The notes beneath the pieces are model-generated. The model was not told the origin of the DNA. It did not search any database and worked only from the letters and a program-made list of their open reading frames with translations. The position numbers and the translations under genes are program-made. This document shows, piece by piece, positions 61,264 through 64,000 of a stretch of 64,000 nucleotides of DNA. Source of the stretch: Akkermansiaceae bacterium (GTDB lineage: Bacteria > Verrucomicrobiota > Verrucomicrobiia > Verrucomicrobiales > Akkermansiaceae); NCBI GenBank assembly GCA_017798145.1, contig CP059069.1:2341226-2405225 (forward strand), read 5' to 3'. How positions within the stretch are numbered: the first letter of the stretch is position 1; each line of letters opens with the position of its first letter.

Positions 61264-61683
61264 ATGGCTTTCCGTATGGCACAGGAAAAATCGTCCCACT
61301 CACTCTCGAAGCTATCCCGGAGAGAGATCCAGATCATGGAGATCCTTTTTGCAAACGGGCCGATGACTGTAGCCGATCTCACGGAAAGGATGCCCGACGA
61401 CCTTTCGAGGAACGGCGTCCGGACATTCGTGACCATCCTCACCAACAAAGGCAAATTGACGCGGATCAAACAGGGGCGCGAGTTCATCTACGAGCCTGCC
61501 ATCGAGAAAGAGGCGGTGGCGAATAGCGCCCTCGGGAAATTGCTGGAAGTGTTCTTCAATGGCTCCCTGTCTGACGCGGTTGCCGCGAGGTTTTCCGGAA
61601 CAAGATCGAAAATCGACGAGCATGAGCTTGCCCGGCTCGAGCAGTTGATTTCCGAAGCCCGTGGCAAAAAATCCCGATCCTGA
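61264..61683 (+). CDS. blaI: BlaI/MecI-family winged-helix repressor
   Basis: 139 residues; ATG at 61264, with an alternative start at 61276. The winged helix shows LSRREIQIMEILFANGPMTV, ADLTERM and RNGVRTFVTILTNKGKLTRI followed by FIYEPAIEKEAV, which is the MecI/BlaI layout, with a C-terminal dimerisation helix. It should repress the adjacent pair until cleaved by, or in response to, the M56 protein. The M56 gene starts 12 bases after its stop. Beta-lactam regulation should not be assumed in this phylum. Confidence 0.9.
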   Translation: MAFRMAQEKSSHSLSKLSRREIQIMEILFANGPMTVADLTERMPDDLSRNGVRTFVTILTNKGKLTRIKQGREFIYEPAIEKEAVANSALGKLLEVFFNGSLSDAVAARFSGTRSKIDEHELARLEQLISEARGKKSRS

Positions 61684-61695
61684 CCATCCACCGCC

Positions 61696-63456
61696 ATGAA
61701 CAGTTTCAACTCCCACCCCGATCTGCTCCTCAGCCTCGCGAAGTTCACCTCGGCACTTCTGATCGCGCTCGCGGTGGCTCCCCTCCTCAAGCGCCCTGCG
61801 CTGCGTTCAACGTTCTGGGCGGCGATTTTCCTCATCCTCCCCGCAATGATCCTGGCCAGCCACGGCAGGAGCCTGCTGAACATCCTGCCCCGGTTCCCGG
61901 CGGTCGCGGAGATCGAGATCACCCAAGCGCCCACTCCCATCCGCGAGGCGGTCGCGGCGCCAGCGATTCCATCGGCCATGCCCGCTGGTCCCATTGAATC
62001 CATCGATGCCCGGGATCCGGCGCGCAGGGTCGATTGGGTCTCCGTGGTGTTTTCCGCCGGCCTGATCGTCTCCCTGCTTCCCATCCTGATCTCGATCCTG
62101 CGGATCCGGTTCATTCCGAAAAAACCCGCCTACGGTGTAACCTTGGAGGAATGGCTAACGATCAGGCCACAGAAACCGCATCCGGCTCCGCTCTACCTCA
62201 CCAGATCCCCTGCCGCCCCGTTCACCGCAGGATTCATCCGGGAATCGGTCCTATTGCCGGAATCCGCAGCCGGCTGGTCGATGCGCAGGTTGCGCTCCAC
62301 ACTCCACCACGAAGCCGCGCACATCAGCCGCAGGGATCCGCTGGTGCGCATGTTCGCGAGCCTTGTGCGGGCTGCGTTGTGGTTCCATCCGCTGATCTGG
62401 CTTGCCCACCGCCAATTGGTCGCCGCCCAGGAAGAGGCCTGCGATGAGATCGCCCTCGCCGCAGGCATTCCGGCGGATGAATACGCCGAGGATCTCCTCG
62501 AAACCGCCAGATGCTCGCAGGGCATCCTCGGGCACAGCCTTGGCATGGCCCGTTGGTCCCAGCTCGGCTCCCGCATCCGCTTCATTCTCGATAAAAGCGC
62601 AACCCAAACCAAACCATTGACTATGAAAACCAAAGCAATCGTCTCGCTCGGCATCGCCGCCGCCACCTTCGGCCTTTCAAGCCTGGGGTTCTCCGAAGCT
62701 CCCGATGCCGCTGCCCGGATTCCCGATGCAGCCGCGAAACCCGGGCAAGCGGGCATCGAAGCAAAGCTCAACCGAATTGTCATGCCGAGAATCGATTTCG
62801 AGGACGTCACCCTCGGCGACGCGATTGAATATCTCCGCATCCGGTCTGCAGAGCTCGATGTGGCGGAGAAAGATCCCGCGAGAAAGGGATTCAATTTCGT
62901 GATACAGGGAGCTCCGGGCGCCAAGGACGACGATGATCCGGAATCACGCCGCATCCCGGAACTCCGCCTCCGGAATGTCCCGATCGGCGTGGTTCTCGAT
63001 TACATCTGCAATGCAACTAGGATGGCCTACAAGGTGGACGAGTTTGCAATCGCCATCCGTCCCCTCGGCAATGCGGAAGGAGCCGACGCGGCCAAGCCTG
63101 CAAATGGTCCGGGTGCCGCGATCATCGCCAGGAAGCTTGAGCAAATCGTCATTCCGGCAATGCACTTCGACAACATCACCATTGAGGAAGCGATCGATTT
63201 TCTCCGCCTGAGGTCGCTGGAGCTCGATGTGGCGGAGAAAGATCCCGCGAAACGAGGATTCAATTTCGTGATCCGCAAACCGCTTCCCGCGAACAAAGAG
63301 GGGGATGGTGCCGCAGCCGGGGACGTGCCCCGCATTGCGGAACTCCATCTCCGCAACGTGCCGTTCGGTGCGACCCTCAAGTATGTCTGTGATGCGGCGA
63401 AGATGGATTACAAGATCGATGAGTTTGCGGTCACCATCATTCCTCGTGCCGACTGA
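61696..63456 (+). CDS. BlaR1-like M56 membrane metallopeptidase with two secretin-N-like repeats
   Basis: 586 residues. Membrane spans at about 16-31, 41-54 and 117-137 precede the M56 zinc motif HEAAH at 205-209 and the downstream AQEEACDEIAL. A fourth hydrophobic span follows at about 314-332. Beyond the membrane lie two homologous domains, at about 354-455 and 476-586, each with DVTLGDAIEYLR / NITIEEAIDFLR, the block AELDVAEKDPARKGFNFVI or its variant, and VDEFAIAI / IDEFAVTI. They resemble STN/secretin N-terminal domains. The protein would sense an external signal and trigger BlaI inactivation. Internal ATG 62623 could also start a separate secreted product. Confidence 0.8.
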   Translation: MNSFNSHPDLLLSLAKFTSALLIALAVAPLLKRPALRSTFWAAIFLILPAMILASHGRSLLNILPRFPAVAEIEITQAPTPIREAVAAPAIPSAMPAGPIESIDARDPARRVDWVSVVFSAGLIVSLLPILISILRIRFIPKKPAYGVTLEEWLTIRPQKPHPAPLYLTRSPAAPFTAGFIRESVLLPESAAGWSMRRLRSTLHHEAAHISRRDPLVRMFASLVRAALWFHPLIWLAHRQLVAAQEEACDEIALAAGIPADEYAEDLLETARCSQGILGHSLGMARWSQLGSRIRFILDKSATQTKPLTMKTKAIVSLGIAAATFGLSSLGFSEAPDAAARIPDAAAKPGQAGIEAKLNRIVMPRIDFEDVTLGDAIEYLRIRSAELDVAEKDPARKGFNFVIQGAPGAKDDDDPESRRIPELRLRNVPIGVVLDYICNATRMAYKVDEFAIAIRPLGNAEGADAAKPANGPGAAIIARKLEQIVIPAMHFDNITIEEAIDFLRLRSLELDVAEKDPAKRGFNFVIRKPLPANKEGDGAAAGDVPRIAELHLRNVPFGATLKYVCDAAKMDYKIDEFAVTIIPRAD

Positions 63457-63464
63457 GGTGTGGC

Positions 63465-64000
63465 TTACGCCAAGATCCCTTTGATCACCTTCGATGGCTC
63501 GACGCCGGTGAGCTTGTAGTCGAGGCCTTGGAATTTCCTGGTGAAACGTTCGTGGTCGATGCCGAAGCGATCCAGCAGGGTGGCGTGAAGGTCGTGGACG
63601 CTGACGGTGTCCTGGACGGAAGCGTAGCCGAGCTCGTCGGTGGCGCCGTGGACGTGGCCGCCCTTGATGCCCGCGCCGGCCATCCAGAGGGAGAAGGCCT
63701 TGATGTGGTGGTCGCGGCCGGTGCCCTGACCCATGGGGGTGCGGCCGAACTCCCCGCCCCAGATGACAAGGGTGTCTTCTAACATGCCGCGTTGCTTGAG
63801 GTCTTTCACCAAGGCGGCGGAGGCCTGGTCGGTGAGGGCGGCCGATTGCGGCATCCTTGTCTCGATGTCCGAATGCTGGTCCCAGCCGCGGTGGTAGAGC
63901 TGCACGAAACGGACGCCGCGCTCCAGCATCCGGCGGGCGAGCAGGCAGTTCGACGCGAAGGAGCCGTCGCCGGCCTCTTTCACGCCGTACATGTCGAGGA
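63465..64000 (-). CDS. DUF1501 protein, C-terminal part (5' end outside window)
   Basis: The frame is open to the right edge; about 178 C-terminal residues are seen. They include [39 protein letters not shown] and [27 protein letters not shown], the standard DUF1501 blocks. The family is related to sulfatase/alkaline phosphatase folds and in Planctomycetes and Verrucomicrobia usually pairs with a DUF1549/DUF1553 cytochrome-like partner, which would lie upstream beyond the window. It is convergent with the M56 gene, 8 bases between stops. Probably periplasmic polysaccharide metabolism. Confidence 0.88.
   Translation of the reverse strand, partial: LDMYGVKEAGDGSFASNCLLARRMLERGVRFVQLYHRGWDQHSDIETRMPQSAALTDQASAALVKDLKQRGMLEDTLVIWGGEFGRTPMGQGTGRDHHIKAFSLWMAGAGIKGGHVHGATDELGYASVQDTVSVHDLHATLLDRFGIDHERFTRKFQGLDYKLTGVEPSKVIKGILA

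Noticed and set aside
61264-63456. Beta-lactam resistance locus
   Set aside because: The BlaI/M56 pair has no beta-lactamase or penicillin-binding sensor domain; such pairs are widespread general regulators.
1-64000. CRISPR arrays, restriction-modification, rRNA operons, complete insertion sequences
   Set aside because: No regular direct repeats with unique spacers, no transposase, no rRNA and no recognisable defence nuclease were seen.

Overview
The window is a GC-rich, densely coded stretch of bacterial chromosome that looks like a member of the Verrucomicrobiota, probably Verrucomicrobiales. This is an inference from gene content. Pointers are three secreted sulfatases, a DUF1501 protein, a PEP-CTERM protein, a DUF6288-like PDZ protein, a BlaI/M56 pair with a large exported C-terminus, and a sigma factor fused to a membrane-anchored exported domain. 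Almost everything outside one island is single-copy core or niche metabolism.

Layout. 1-5.5 kb: the end of a PHP-type histidinol phosphatase, thyA-folA, an acyl-lipid desaturase with its own terminator, and a secreted S9 peptidase. 5.7-10.4 kb, minus strand: a pilus/type II secretion block (pilB ATPase, pilC/gspF membrane protein, a MEKHLA-domain gene). A hicB antitoxin with a frameshifted hicA toxin and an unknown membrane protein sit inside this block. 10.5-19.6 kb: tRNA-Ser(GCU) followed by an island of regulatory and exported genes. It carries an exported TPR-like protein, a histidine kinase, a response regulator, a sigma factor/membrane/exported-domain fusion, two orphan genes and an ankyrin lipoprotein. 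Four copies of the tRNA 3' end (17-20 of 20 bases) punctuate it, and an antisense remnant resembling group II intron domains V-VI terminates the ankyrin gene. No integrase is visible.

19.7-35 kb: folC, ftsY, a large PDZ/HEAT exported protein, a membrane-anchored trypsin-like protein, rarA, a spermidine-synthase-like methyltransferase, an exported beta-rich protein, dinB, rplI, coaX and an ammonium transporter. The amt gene and the divergent TorF-like porin gene each have a sigma-54-type -24/-12 element at a matching distance from the start codon, which suggests a shared nitrogen-limitation response. 36-51 kb: xylulokinase-like kinase, fabG, sixA, aroC, a CvpA-like membrane protein, a NUDIX hydrolase, an EboD-like sugar-phosphate cyclase, a HAD-IIA phosphatase, a sulfatase with EF-hands, an M16 peptidase, a PEP-CTERM protein, chrA and ndk.

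51-64 kb: an unknown conserved gene, an SGNH/sialate-esterase-like protein overlapping a Sua5-type tRNA modification gene, then a degradative group (parallel beta-helix protein, secreted esterase, two sulfatases). It ends with the blaI-M56 pair and the C-terminal part of a DUF1501 protein running off the right edge. The sulfatases, beta-helix protein, esterases and DUF1501 protein fit breakdown of sulfated, acetylated polysaccharide. Functions are assigned from motifs read by eye; no database search was possible.
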